Source of the DNA: Bacillus_AB infantis_C
GTDB taxonomy: Bacteria; Bacillota; Bacilli; Bacillales; Cytobacillaceae
Assembly (NCBI RefSeq): GCF_050107595.1
Contig: NZ_JBNILH010000009.1
Span: 1-64,000, forward strand
Direction of reading: 5' to 3'
DNA: 64,000 nt
A program made the position numbers and the translations under genes. Positions 34,321-43,189 of the stretch are shown piece after piece. How positions within the stretch are numbered: the stretch's first letter is position 1; every line of letters begins with the position of its first letter. Below the pieces are notes generated by a model. That model was not told the DNA's origin, did not search any database, and saw only the letters and a list, made by a program, of their open reading frames with translations.

Positions 34321-34769
34321 GAATCCGAAGAATGTTCATTTCGTTAAGCCTTCTATTTCTTTTGATTGCAGCATATCCAGGCACTGCTGGGGCGACCAAA
34401 TGGTCGAGCAGCTTTATTGTGTGGGAAGGCTATCAGTATACAGTACAGGATGAATATATAGAAGAAAGTGAAATTGAGTCAGAAATTGGGCGAGTAACAG
34501 CTTATTCTGATATGCAGCCTTTGGGCGGTAATTTTTCCAATGAGTTCCGGGAAGGAAGCAAATACTTCTCGATAAAAGGAGTCAGTACCGAAGAATCGAT
34601 TGCAGTGGAAGCAGGGAGCGGGACATATGCAAGAGCTGACAGGGGTATAGAGTATACATTTGCAAATGAGGAAAAAAATTCAAAGCTGCTGCTTATCCCT
34701 GGTCTTGTTGTTATTTTTGTTCTGCTGATGGCGGGTACAGTGATTGCAGAAACAAAGCTTAAGAAATAA
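34317..34769 (+). CDS. Secreted/membrane-anchored protein, unknown function
   Basis: 150 residues from GTG at 34317, with AGGAG upstream and a 4-base overlap with the DinB stop. An N-terminal signal peptide (FISLSLLFLLIAAYPGTAGA) and a C-terminal membrane helix (LLLIPGLVVIFVLLMAGTVIA) enclose an outer domain with many acidic residues. No family recognised. Confidence 0.75.
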   Translation: MRIRRMFISLSLLFLLIAAYPGTAGATKWSSSFIVWEGYQYTVQDEYIEESEIESEIGRVTAYSDMQPLGGNFSNEFREGSKYFSIKGVSTEESIAVEAGSGTYARADRGIEYTFANEEKNSKLLLIPGLVVIFVLLMAGTVIAETKLKK

Positions 34770-34778
34770 GGAGGGGCC

Positions 34779-34945
34779 ATGGCTAAATATATCAGCATTT
34801 TTTTCTGGGGATCTGGTCCAGCAACATCTTGTTTTATATTTTTACAAGCCTTGTTGCTGACAGTTCACCGGGAGAATTCGCGGCAATGACTTTTGGCTGC
34901 ATAAATTTGATCTTATGTGCTTTTTTGATTGCACTCTTGTATTAA
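34779..34945 (+). pseudogene. Small two-helix membrane protein, frameshifted in a T run
   Basis: AAGGAGG lies 4 bases before ATG at 34779. The frame reads MAKYISIFF then drifts into a hydrophilic run. Adding one T to the seven-T run (about 34799-34805) gives LGIWSSNILFYIF and then SPGEFAAMTFGCINLILCAFLIALLY to the stop at 34945, two clean membrane helices of a 55-residue protein. It is the third gene of the DinB operon. Confidence 0.65.
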
Positions 34946-35079
34946 TAGATCTAATAAAAAATCTGAAATAGGCACCCATGAAGCTTATATTCTGCGGCAG
35001 CTGCGATTATTTGGGCTGCTGCCGCAATCGAAATTTTCAAAGATGGTTTCAGTCAATGCAATTGAATTGCCTCTTATGC

Positions 35080-35808
35080 TTAAGAAGCATGATCCAGGAT
35101 AATGGAAACGAGCAGTCCAAGGGAGGCGACAAGCCCTGTAACAGGACCGCTGTCTTCATAGGCTTCAGGCATCATCGTCGAAGCGATCATGCTGATGATG
35201 CCTCCCCCTGCAAAAGAAGCAATCCCCGCCATCACTTCAGCAGGGGCCCCGGCAAGAAGGCTGTAGCCTGAGAGTGATGCAATGGCAGAGATAGCGAGGA
35301 CAGTGAACCAGAGCAGAAATATCTTTGCATTGGAATAGCCGCTTTTTTTCATGCCGGCAGTACTGGAGAGGCCTTCAGGAATATTGCTGATAAATATGGC
35401 GGCGACTAAAAGGAAGCTGACTGACTGGCCCTCAATCAAACTGGCTCCGATCATGATCGATTCAGGAATTGCATCAATTACGGTGCCGATGAAAATGGCC
35501 AATCCTCCGCTTCGCGCAGCCATATGGCTGGACCGTTTCCGTTTATCTGCACCTCTCCGGGAAACAATGCTGTCCAGGATGGTAAAAAGGAGGGCACCCG
35601 AGAGAAATCCGATGCTTGTGGCTAGGATTCCTCCTTCAATGACGGCATTTCCAATCAGTTCATAAGATGCTGCACCGATCAGGACTCCTGTCCCGAATGC
35701 CATGATCAGCCCGATGACCTTTTGAGGGATTTGTAGCAGCATTGATGACATTGCCCCCAATAGGACAGCAGATCCTGATATTCCTCCCCACAACAATGCA
35801 TTCCACAT
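35080..35808 (-). CDS. ZIP-family metal transporter
   Basis: 242 residues with eight membrane segments. DAIPESIMIG (about 124-133) and SNIPEGLSS (about 150-158) are the metal-binding motifs of segments 4 and 5 of ZIP carriers (HNxPEG-like, with the first His replaced by Asp or Ser). The family imports Zn2+, Fe2+ or Mn2+ into the cytoplasm; these replacements occur in bacterial members. GGGGAGGAG precedes the ATG. Confidence 0.88.
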   Translation of the reverse strand: MWNALLWGGISGSAVLLGAMSSMLLQIPQKVIGLIMAFGTGVLIGAASYELIGNAVIEGGILATSIGFLSGALLFTILDSIVSRRGADKRKRSSHMAARSGGLAIFIGTVIDAIPESIMIGASLIEGQSVSFLLVAAIFISNIPEGLSSTAGMKKSGYSNAKIFLLWFTVLAISAIASLSGYSLLAGAPAEVMAGIASFAGGGIISMIASTMMPEAYEDSGPVTGLVASLGLLVSIILDHAS

Positions 35809-35904
35809 GCCGGCTCCTCCCCGTTATTGAAGCTCTCTTCATTCTCTTTATAGAGTGCACAGTTGAGGGCTAAACATGCCTATTTTGAATGTCGTTTAAG
35901 ATGG

Positions 35905-36144
35905 CTAGGCACCGGCCAGTTTGTTATTGCGGCTCCAGTATCTATGCAAGGAAGTCAATAAAGTCCAAATTTCTGTAAAATGAGAGGACATTTCGGTGTC
36001 CAGTTCAAAAAGGATGAAAGCTTTCTTTTCGTATTTAATGATGGCATAGGGAATTTTTTGCTGATTCGAAAGGGTGAGGGTAATTTCGGTCTGCGGGTAT
36101 CTCTCCAGTAATTCCAGGAGATTTTTTAGGTGGTCTTCTTCCAA
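35905..36144 (-). CDS. Small hypothetical protein
   Basis: 79 residues, hydrophilic, alternating strand and helix (EITLTLSNQQKIPYAIIKYEKKAFILFELD, then MSSHFTEIWTLLTSLHRYW). TTG start with GAAGGAG upstream. No family recognised. Confidence 0.6.
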   Translation of the reverse strand: MEEDHLKNLLELLERYPQTEITLTLSNQQKIPYAIIKYEKKAFILFELDTEMSSHFTEIWTLLTSLHRYWSRNNKLAGA

Positions 36145-36412
36145 TCTCAGGACTCCTTCATTTAAATGGCTTTAATAAAAAGAATAGCAGAGGTTGAGTG
36201 TGGTTTCCTGTTTGGATGTGTTGGGGTATGTTTTTTCTGGTGCTTTCTTCATTATATTGCTAAAAGCCTAACACCATGCAGCATTAGCTATATCGCCACC
36301 TTTTCATCAACTCCAGATAATGTTTAAGGTGTGATTTAGGGAATCGGCTAAAAGTGCAGCTATTGTATTTTCTAAAAAACCCGTCATTTTTTCAATTTAT
36401 AATATCCCGGCA
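36145..36412. other. Intergenic stretch, nothing recognised
   Basis: About 270 bases without an open frame carrying a ribosome-binding site. AT-rich; no repeats of the 52-base family. Confidence 0.5.
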
Positions 36413-36441
36413 AAAAAGGAGAGGCATCCGGGCCGCTCCTT
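36413..36441 (-). terminator. Terminator of the small hydrophilic gene
   Basis: On the minus strand AAGGAGcGGC, loop CCGGAT, GCCtCTCCTT and a T run. Confidence 0.8.
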
Positions 36442-36462
36442 ATCTTTGCCGGCACACAGCCG

Positions 36463-36603
36463 TCACATATTCGTTTTAGGATTAGTGTTAATTCTTCCCT
36501 TAGTATTTTCTTTTTCATGCCCATGAACCTGATCTCCGCCATCTCCCTTTTCCTTGGCAATCTTTCCTCCAAGGCTTACATTGGGAAATTCTTTTTCCGC
36601 CAT
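36463..36603 (-). CDS. Small hydrophilic protein (46 residues)
   Basis: ATG at 36603 has the near-perfect GGAGGTGA 6-7 bases upstream, and a terminator follows 22 bases after the stop. The product (MAEKEFPNVSLGGKIAKEKG ... NPKTNM) has no hydrophobic core and is rich in Gly, Lys, Glu and Asn. It could be a small spore or stress protein, but I do not recognise it. Confidence 0.7.
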   Translation of the reverse strand: MAEKEFPNVSLGGKIAKEKGDGGDQVHGHEKENTKGRINTNPKTNM

Positions 36604-36693
36604 TCCAATCACCTCCATAAAAGTAAAATAACCAATCGGAAAGGTTTTTATTTTGGTGCAATACTGGCTGTTTTATGCTGCTGTTTCAAGTCG

Positions 36694-36733
36694 TTGACTT
36701 TTTGCTGAATATGATATCTAATAGTATTAGATA
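36694..36733 (+). promoter_or_regulatory. marR promoter and MarR-type operator
   Basis: TTGACT (36694-36699) and TCTAAT (36717-36722) are 17 bases apart. The dyad TATCTAATAGTATTAGATA at 36715-36733 overlaps the -10 box, so a bound repressor would block the promoter. A matching site lies before the ABC genes. Confidence 0.82.
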
Positions 36734-36756
36734 AATTAAATCAAAAGGTGCTGGTT

Positions 36757-37182
36757 ATGGATTATAAGGGTTTGGTAGATGAATTTTTCCAGAATATAAG
36801 CAAATCACCGAAGATGCCTTTCCAAAAGAAGGTCAATGATCTTTCCCATGGAGAAAGGAGTATATTGGGTTACCTGACCTTTATTCATAATGACGTTACT
36901 TCTGGTGAACTGAGTGAAAAGCTGTGCCTTTCGACTCCAAGAATAGCTGCTGCATTAAAGAACCTGGCAAAGAAGGGGTATATCGAGCGAAGCAGGAATG
37001 ATAAAGACAAGCGGCTTGTCATCGTTTCGATTACACCAATCGGCAGGACTTTTGTGATGGAAGAGCATGAAGAAGCTAAAAGAATTGTCGAGCAGACCTT
37101 CAGAAAGCTTGGAGAACATGATGCAAAAGAGTTCGTCCGCATTGTGAAACGCATTGAAGAAATCCATAAAGAAATGGAATGA
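36757..37182 (+). CDS. MarR-family repressor of the adjacent ABC exporter
   Basis: 141 residues from ATG at 36757 (AAGGTG upstream). The winged helix spans LSHGERSILGYLTFIHNDVTSGELSEKLCLSTPRIAAALKNLAKKGYIERSRNDKDKRLVIVSITPIG; the DxRLV wing is intact. The same dyad stands in front of this gene and in front of the exporter gene 80 bases downstream, so it probably represses both and is released by a drug or lipid ligand (inference). Confidence 0.92.
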   Translation: MDYKGLVDEFFQNISKSPKMPFQKKVNDLSHGERSILGYLTFIHNDVTSGELSEKLCLSTPRIAAALKNLAKKGYIERSRNDKDKRLVIVSITPIGRTFVMEEHEEAKRIVEQTFRKLGEHDAKEFVRIVKRIEEIHKEME

Positions 37183-37216
37183 TCTTCAGCCGCTCAATGC
37201 GGTATATCCGGACTAA

Positions 37217-37235
37217 TATCTAATACTGTTAGATA
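37217..37235 (+). promoter_or_regulatory. Second MarR operator, before the ABC exporter
   Basis: TATCTAATACTGTTAGATA differs from the marR site at only three central positions and lies 28 bases before the first ABC gene start. Confidence 0.8.
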
Positions 37236-37262
37236 AAGAAATATCAAGGGGGAATTTGGCGG

Positions 37263-39020
37263 ATGCTTGCTATGTTTAAGCATTTTAAGGGGAAAGATTG
37301 GCTGCTTGTCCTGTGCAGCCTTGTATTTATCATTATCCAGGTCTGGCTTGATTTAAAGCTGCCTGAATATATGCATGAAATCACCATGCTGGTCCAGACT
37401 GAAGGCAGCAGTATGGGCGATGTCCTTATTCAGGGCGGCTACATGCTATTATGTGCCATCTGCAGTATGGCTGCTGCCATGATTGTCGGCTTTTTTGCCG
37501 CTCAGGTGGCTGCCGGGTTTGCCGTACGCTTGCGCGGAATGGTGTTTGAAAAAACAATGTCGTTCTCGATGGAGGAAATAAATGGGTTTTCAACTCCAAG
37601 TCTGATTACCCGTTCGACCAATGACATAACACAAATCCAGCTGCTGATTGCTGTTGGATTACAGGCGATTGTCAAGGCGCCGATACTGGCTGTATGGGCA
37701 ATTTTAAAAATCATGGGCAAGAGCTGGCAGTGGACAGCAGCGACCGGGATTGCTGTTGCCGTACTTATGGTGATGCTCGCTGTCATCATTGTCATTGCCC
37801 TCCCTAAATTCAAAGTGATCCAGACTTTAACAGACAACCTGAATCGCGTGACAAGGGAAAACCTCACTGGAATCCGGGTAGTCAGGGCCTATAATGCTGA
37901 AGAATTCCAGGAAGATAAGTTTGAAAAGGCAAACAGCGAGCTGACGAGGACCAATCTTTTTACAGGCAGGACCATGGCGATCATGATGCCGGTTATGACA
38001 TTGATCATGTCGGGAATCAATCTTGCCATCTATTGGATCGGTGCCTTTATCATCAACAATGCTGCATTGCCGGACAAACTGACCCTTTTTTCTGATATGG
38101 TCGTGTTCTCTTCTTACAGCATGCAGGTCATAATGGCATTCATGATGCTTTCGATTATCTTTGTGATGCTGCCGCGAGCGACGGTATCCGCAAAGAGGAT
38201 CAATGAGGTGCTGCAAACAGATTCCAAGATCCTTGACGGCAGCTTAAGAGGGATTGATGCAAAAACTGCAGGGGAGATTGAATTCCGGAATGTAAGCTTC
38301 AAATACCCTGATGCGGCAGATTATATCCTGCAGAATATCAGCTTCACTGCCCATAAAGGGGAGACTGTCGCTTTTATCGGATCAACAGGCAGCGGAAAAA
38401 GCACCTTGCTCAACCTGATTCCCCGCTTTTATGATGCCACAGATGGCGAGGTGCTGGTTGACGGCATCAATGTTAAGGAATACAGGCAGGAAGATCTCCG
38501 CGATAAGCTTGGCTATGTTTCGCAAAAGGCTGTATTGTTCAGCGGCACAGTATCGGAGAATATCGCTTACGGCACCGGCAGGATAGAACCTGAAGAGAAG
38601 ATAGAAAGAGCGGCAGAAATAGCGCAGGCCTCTGAATTTGTTGAAAAGCTGGAAGACCGGTACAAAGGCGCGATTTCCCAGGGAGGAACCAATCTTTCAG
38701 GCGGCCAGAAGCAAAGGCTGTCCATTGCCAGGGCTATATATAAGCAACCGGAAATTTATCTGTTTGATGATTCCTTCTCGGCACTTGATTATAAAACTGA
38801 CAGGCGGCTGCGGTCACTTTTGAAAAAAGAAACCAGTGACAGCACAACCCTGATTGTTGCCCAGCGCATTGGAACCATTAAAGATGCAGACCGCATTGTA
38901 GTGCTGGATCAAGGAAAGGTTGCCGGCATCGGTACGCATGAAGGATTGCTGGACAGCTGCAGCGTGTATCAGGAGATTGCCTATTCTCAGCTGTCAAAGG
39001 AGGAACTGGAAATTGGCTAA
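37263..39020 (+). CDS. Heterodimeric ABC exporter subunit with degenerate catalytic site
   Basis: 585 residues: six membrane helices (about 15-310) fused to a nucleotide-binding domain. Walker A GSTGSGKST (about 374-382), signature LSGGQ (about 476), D-loop SALD. The Walker B follows as YLFDDSFSALD with Asp instead of the catalytic Glu, and the switch His is Gln (VAQRIGTI). These changes mark the degenerate half of exporters such as BmrCD, LmrCD or TM287/288. The partner gene overlaps its 3' end. Such pumps expel drugs or lipids. AAGGGGG precedes the ATG. Confidence 0.93.
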   Translation: MLAMFKHFKGKDWLLVLCSLVFIIIQVWLDLKLPEYMHEITMLVQTEGSSMGDVLIQGGYMLLCAICSMAAAMIVGFFAAQVAAGFAVRLRGMVFEKTMSFSMEEINGFSTPSLITRSTNDITQIQLLIAVGLQAIVKAPILAVWAILKIMGKSWQWTAATGIAVAVLMVMLAVIIVIALPKFKVIQTLTDNLNRVTRENLTGIRVVRAYNAEEFQEDKFEKANSELTRTNLFTGRTMAIMMPVMTLIMSGINLAIYWIGAFIINNAALPDKLTLFSDMVVFSSYSMQVIMAFMMLSIIFVMLPRATVSAKRINEVLQTDSKILDGSLRGIDAKTAGEIEFRNVSFKYPDAADYILQNISFTAHKGETVAFIGSTGSGKSTLLNLIPRFYDATDGEVLVDGINVKEYRQEDLRDKLGYVSQKAVLFSGTVSENIAYGTGRIEPEEKIERAAEIAQASEFVEKLEDRYKGAISQGGTNLSGGQKQRLSIARAIYKQPEIYLFDDSFSALDYKTDRRLRSLLKKETSDSTTLIVAQRIGTIKDADRIVVLDQGKVAGIGTHEGLLDSCSVYQEIAYSQLSKEELEIG

Positions 39021-40842
39021 TAAAAAATCTAACCGCAAAAGGGCAGGGCAAAAAGGCGGACCCGATGCTATGGGCCCCGCAGGCGGGCAAAAGCCTAAGA
39101 ATTTCAAAAAGACCATTAAGAAGCTGGTTTCTTATTGCAGGGCCTATCTGCCGTTTATTGTGACTGCTCTTGTTCTTGCAATGGCTGCATCTATCTTCAG
39201 TATCATCGGTCCGGACCTTCTCAGCAGGATCACTGACCTGATTGCAGAAGGGCTGATGGCGAAAATCGATTTGGATGAAGTAGTAAGTATTGCTTCCATC
39301 CTCGCCTTTTTATACGGATTGGGTTTTCTGTTCAATTATATTCAAGGATTCATCATGGCAACAGTCACCCAGCGGGTATCCAAGAACTTAAGGAGCGATT
39401 TATCCTCCAAAATGAACCGGATGCCATTGAAATACTTTGATTCAGGCAGTACCGGAGATGTGCTAAGCCGCGTGACAAATGACGTCGACCTGATCGGGCA
39501 GACAATGAATCAGAGCTTAAGTACATTGGTATCAGCCATAACGATGTTCCTCGGCTCGCTCGTCATGATGTTCTATACTAACTGGATCATGGCTGTATCT
39601 GCCATTCTGTCAACATTAGTCGGTTTTGTGTTTATGAGTTTCTTAATATCCAAGTCTCAAAAATACTTTGCCCAGCAGCAGGCAGAGCTGGGAAGGCTTA
39701 ACGGCCATATTGAAGAAACATATTCAGGCCACAGCGTTGTAAAGGTATATAACGGAGAGGCGGAAGCAAAGGCAGCCTTCCATAAAATCAATACAAGGCT
39801 TTATGAAAGCGCCTGGAAATCACAGTTCCTTTCAGGACTTATGATGCCGATTATGATGTTTGTCGGAAATTTCGGGTATGTCGTAGTATGTGTTGTCGGC
39901 GCAGTGCTTGCGGTAAATGGCTCAATTACATTCGGCGTAATCGTCGCGTTCATGATCTATATCAGACTGTTCACCCAGCCGCTTTCCCAGCTTGCACAGG
40001 CAGCGGCAAATCTGCAGGCGACAGCCGCTGCAAGTGAGCGTGTTTTTGATTTTCTGGCTGAAGATGAGCTGGAAAATGAAGATAATAAGAAAACTGTTCT
40101 CACTGATGTCATAGGGGAAGTTGAATTTAAGAATGTCCGCTTCGGCTACAGTGAAGATAAAATGATTATTCATGATTTTTCTGCTCTCGCAAAAGCAGGG
40201 CAGAAAGTGGCGATTGTCGGACCGACAGGAGCAGGAAAAACAACCATCATCAATCTGCTGATGCGCTTTTATGAAGTAAATGGGGGAGAAATTCTGATTG
40301 ATGGCATGCCTAGCAAAGAACTAAGCCGCGAAAAACTGCGCAGCCTGTTCTGCATGGTGCTTCAGGATACATGGCTGTTTGAGGGGACAATCCGTGAAAA
40401 CATCGTCTATTCCAGAAAAGGGGTAAGTGATCAGGAGGTAGTGGAAGCAGCCAAAGCCGTTGGCCTGCATCATTTTATCCAGACGCTGCCTATGGGCTAT
40501 GATACCATCCTCGATGATAAGGCAAATCTTTCAGCAGGACAGAAGCAGTTAATTACGATAGCACGGGCCATGGTAAAAGATGCACCGCTCCTGATTCTGG
40601 ATGAAGCAACAAGCTCTGTCGACACACGGACAGAAGTACTGATCCAGGAGGCAATGGATAAGCTGACAGCAGGCAAAACGTCATTTGTCATCGCCCACAG
40701 GCTATCCACCATCAAAAATGCCGACCTGATTCTCGTCATGAAAGACGGCGACATTATCGAAAGCGGAAATCACGAAGAACTGCTGGGGCAGAATGGTTTT
40801 TATGCTGATTTGTATAATAGCCAGTTTGAGGATGCTTCTTAA
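39013..40842 (+). CDS. Heterodimeric ABC exporter subunit, catalytically complete
   Basis: 609 residues from TTG at 39013, which overlaps the previous stop by 8 bases and has AAAGGAGG upstream. A basic, Gly/Pro-rich N-terminal extension (about 30 residues) precedes six membrane helices. The nucleotide-binding domain has GPTGAGKTT, LILDEATSSVD with the catalytic Glu, and the switch His (IAHRLSTI). Its signature is LSAGQ rather than LSGGQ, so the asymmetry of the pair is complementary: this subunit holds the Glu and His, the other the better signature. Confidence 0.93.
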   Translation: MANKKSNRKRAGQKGGPDAMGPAGGQKPKNFKKTIKKLVSYCRAYLPFIVTALVLAMAASIFSIIGPDLLSRITDLIAEGLMAKIDLDEVVSIASILAFLYGLGFLFNYIQGFIMATVTQRVSKNLRSDLSSKMNRMPLKYFDSGSTGDVLSRVTNDVDLIGQTMNQSLSTLVSAITMFLGSLVMMFYTNWIMAVSAILSTLVGFVFMSFLISKSQKYFAQQQAELGRLNGHIEETYSGHSVVKVYNGEAEAKAAFHKINTRLYESAWKSQFLSGLMMPIMMFVGNFGYVVVCVVGAVLAVNGSITFGVIVAFMIYIRLFTQPLSQLAQAAANLQATAAASERVFDFLAEDELENEDNKKTVLTDVIGEVEFKNVRFGYSEDKMIIHDFSALAKAGQKVAIVGPTGAGKTTIINLLMRFYEVNGGEILIDGMPSKELSREKLRSLFCMVLQDTWLFEGTIRENIVYSRKGVSDQEVVEAAKAVGLHHFIQTLPMGYDTILDDKANLSAGQKQLITIARAMVKDAPLLILDEATSSVDTRTEVLIQEAMDKLTAGKTSFVIAHRLSTIKNADLILVMKDGDIIESGNHEELLGQNGFYADLYNSQFEDAS

Positions 40843-40954
40843 GCAGTAGAATAGGTATAATTGAATTGGTACATTGAGTGTTATTTGCTTTTTTGGTAAT
40901 AGATCTCCGGATTTAACCTTAAGAAATTCAAGTTTGGGTTTACAGATTGGAAAG

Positions 40955-41342
40955 CTGGAGCCATTATTTTAAGAGAAAGCCGGAATAGTGGTTCCAGAAG
41001 GAAGAGCTGGAGCCATTATTTTAAGAGAAAGCCGGAATAGTGGTTCCAGAAGGAAGAGCTGGAGCCATTATTTTAGGAAAAAGCCGGAGTAGTGGCTCCA
41101 GAAGGAAGAGCTGGAGCCATTATTTTAGGAAAAAGCCAGAATAGTGGTTCCAGAAGGAAGAGCTGGAGCCATTATTTTAGGAAAAAGCCAGAATAGTGGC
41201 TCCAGAAGGAAGAGCTGGAGCCATTATTTTAGGAAAAAGCCAGAATAGTGGTTCCAGAAGAGAGAGCTGGAGCCATTATTTTAAGAGAAATCCGGAATAG
41301 TGGTTGAAGAAGAGAGAGCTGGATAGCTAGAACCACTATTCT
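40955..41342 (+). repeat. 52-bp tandem hairpin repeat, cluster 3 (about 7-8 units)
   Basis: GGTTCC or GGCTCC recurs at 40990, 41042, 41094, 41146, 41198, 41250 and 41302 (the last GGTTGA): an exact 52-base period. Arms AATAGTGGTTCCAG and CTGGAGCCATTATT pair over 14 positions with two G-U pairs; units with GGCTCC restore a G-C pair. Loop AAGGAAGAG and spacer TTAGGAAAAAGCCAG are purine-rich. It fills the space after the ABC exporter and before the convergent anti-sigma gene. Confidence 0.9.
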
Positions 41343-41426
41343 GGCTTAATATAATCATTAAATTACCCGAAAGCCAAATAATGACCGAAAATGAATTAAC
41401 GAAAAAAACACCTATAAAAAACTAAC

Positions 41427-41456
41427 AAAATCCCGGCACTCATGCCGGGATTTTTC
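41427..41456. terminator. Terminator of the sigma/anti-sigma operon
   Basis: AAATCCCGGC and GCCGGGATTT with loop ACTCAT; minus-strand transcripts run into AAAT/T-rich sequence, and the plus strand has five T. Confidence 0.88.
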
Positions 41457-41458
41457 AA

Positions 41459-42484
41459 TTAATCTGCAATGTTAATTGTGACCGGTTCCATTTCTTTCTC
41501 CATTAATTGTTTGCCTGAGCCTTTGGAATAGCTGATCTTCGGTACGAAGGTGAGTGTTTCTGCCTTGGCGTCGAGTGAATAAATACTTGTTGTCCAGTCG
41601 AATGAAACACCATTGTCATGGCTGACACCGCCGTTGCCTTGAATCTTATATTCATTCCCAAGATTATCTTTTACATCTGACATTTCGACAGTCACAAAAG
41701 GATACTCATCCAGCGTTGATTTTTCCACTATAAAGCCATAAGTGAGAACTGCTCCCAAATCAGTTTTTTTCAAAGAATTAAAGCTTAGGGTGATATCATC
41801 GTGCTTAACCGTTCCGGACAGTTTTTGTACATTACCATTAAGCTGTTCGAGCGTGAACTTAAATTTCCAATCACCTTTGAACTGCTCGTTAGTCGCCCTA
41901 TTTTCAAATATTTTCGGCTCCCACTTCACCAGTATTTCGTCCGGATTGTTATCGCTGAAATGAGGGGTTACTTCTTCAATGCCGGCATAGGTTGTGCTGT
42001 TAATTTTTTCAATGGTGCCTGTCCCACCCATGCCAGTAGCATCTTTTACATCTAACCATCCTTCCGAACGAGGTGTTGCACCAAGGTCTTTGTCCGTTTG
42101 GATAGCGTACGTAAGGATGATATTAGTACCGTCATATACAGCATCCTCAATCATGATATCGATACCATTGCTTGATTGAACCTGATTGATGACGGTGGCC
42201 AAATCGCTGTAGCTCCCCGGCAGTTCTTCATCCGAAAAGTAGGAAAGGATACTTTGGAGAAATGGGACTTGGTTTGCGACAGCTGGTACGGATACCAGGC
42301 TGGCTGAAACAACCGCTGTTCCGAGAATCGCTGCTGCGGCCATATGTGCTGGTTTAAATCTCTTTCTAGGACTGTTCTTTGAGAGTATATAAGTTCGCAT
42401 CGCCGCCTTCTGCTTATCGGACAATGGTTCTGGTTCAATTTCTTCCATATTAATATTCAATAGCTGTTTTACATCTTTTTTCAA
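41459..42484 (-). CDS. Membrane anti-sigma factor with DUF4179 domain
   Basis: 341 residues: a cytoplasmic N-terminal segment (about 1-45), one membrane helix (about 48-65, HMAAAAILGTAVVSASLVSV), and a large outer DUF4179-type beta domain with DGTNIILTYAIQ. Its start overlaps the sigma gene stop by ATGA, the normal arrangement of a sigma and the membrane protein that holds it inactive. No CxxC zinc finger is present, unlike the second module at 49931. Signal sensed is unknown. Confidence 0.85.
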   Translation of the reverse strand: MKKDVKQLLNINMEEIEPEPLSDKQKAAMRTYILSKNSPRKRFKPAHMAAAAILGTAVVSASLVSVPAVANQVPFLQSILSYFSDEELPGSYSDLATVINQVQSSNGIDIMIEDAVYDGTNIILTYAIQTDKDLGATPRSEGWLDVKDATGMGGTGTIEKINSTTYAGIEEVTPHFSDNNPDEILVKWEPKIFENRATNEQFKGDWKFKFTLEQLNGNVQKLSGTVKHDDITLSFNSLKKTDLGAVLTYGFIVEKSTLDEYPFVTVEMSDVKDNLGNEYKIQGNGGVSHDNGVSFDWTTSIYSLDAKAETLTFVPKISYSKGSGKQLMEKEMEPVTINIAD

Positions 42485-43044
42485 AGGAATCTCTCCTTCA
42501 GCTTAGGATTTTTTGCGAGTTTTTTTTTGCCCCGATACAGGCGGTTATCTACAGCGGCGACAGACAGGCCGAGCGATTCGGCGATTTCTGAGGCTGAGAG
42601 GTTCAGATAGTACTTTTGAATAAATATATCCCTGTCCAATTCAGGGAGGGTGCTAAGGGCAAGGAGCATAGTGTTTCGCTCTTCTTTTCTTACCAATTGC
42701 GTCTGGACATCCTGCTGTCCCGGGTATTCATAGATCATATGATCATCCTGCTCCCGCACTCCCTGCCGTTCAAGCTGCCGGAAAAGGTCAATGCTTTTAT
42801 ATTTGGCAAGCATGCCGATCCATTTTTTGAAATCCTCCGGTTTTCCTTCAAATCTGCCCGCCTGCTCCCAAACCGCCAGGAAAACATCGTTCAAGCATTC
42901 CTGGATTGCGCCGTTTCCATAAGCCGATAATGCTTTCCGGCAGATTGCGTGAACAAGGGGCGAATATTCATCAATGATATATTCCAGGGCATCTTCATTT
43001 TTTTTCTGCAGCCGCTTGATAAAATTCCGATCATTACATTTCAT
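42481..43044 (-). CDS. ECF-type sigma factor
   Basis: 187 residues with region 2 (EYSPLVHAICRKALSAYGNGAIQECLNDVFLAVWEQAGRFEG) and region 4 (LNLSASEIAESLGLSVAAVDNRLYRGKKKL). AAAGGAG lies before the ATG. A possible ECF-like promoter for itself on the minus strand (TGAAAA, 16 bases, CGTG) lies near 43160-43190; this is a weak match. Confidence 0.92.
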   Translation of the reverse strand: MKCNDRNFIKRLQKKNEDALEYIIDEYSPLVHAICRKALSAYGNGAIQECLNDVFLAVWEQAGRFEGKPEDFKKWIGMLAKYKSIDLFRQLERQGVREQDDHMIYEYPGQQDVQTQLVRKEERNTMLLALSTLPELDRDIFIQKYYLNLSASEIAESLGLSVAAVDNRLYRGKKKLAKNPKLKERFL

Positions 43045-43189
43045 CTATATTCTCCTTTTATTTTTAGAAAAAGCTTTTTCATTAACTATATCGGAATCCG
43101 GAAAAGAAAACTCTCAGCTTTTCTAATTTTTTTGTTTTCATTCAAATCGTAATAGCTGCACGTATTATAAAGGGAATATTTTCAAAAAA

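Noticed and set aside
38920..39012. Longer start for the second ABC subunit
   Set aside because: The frame is open upstream inside the first ABC gene, but the TTG at 39013 with AAAGGAGG is the only start with a ribosome-binding site.
40955..41342. CRISPR array
   Set aside because: The period is regular, but loop and spacer parts repeat along with the arms; there are no unique spacers and no cas genes. All three 52-base clusters are ordinary tandem repeats.
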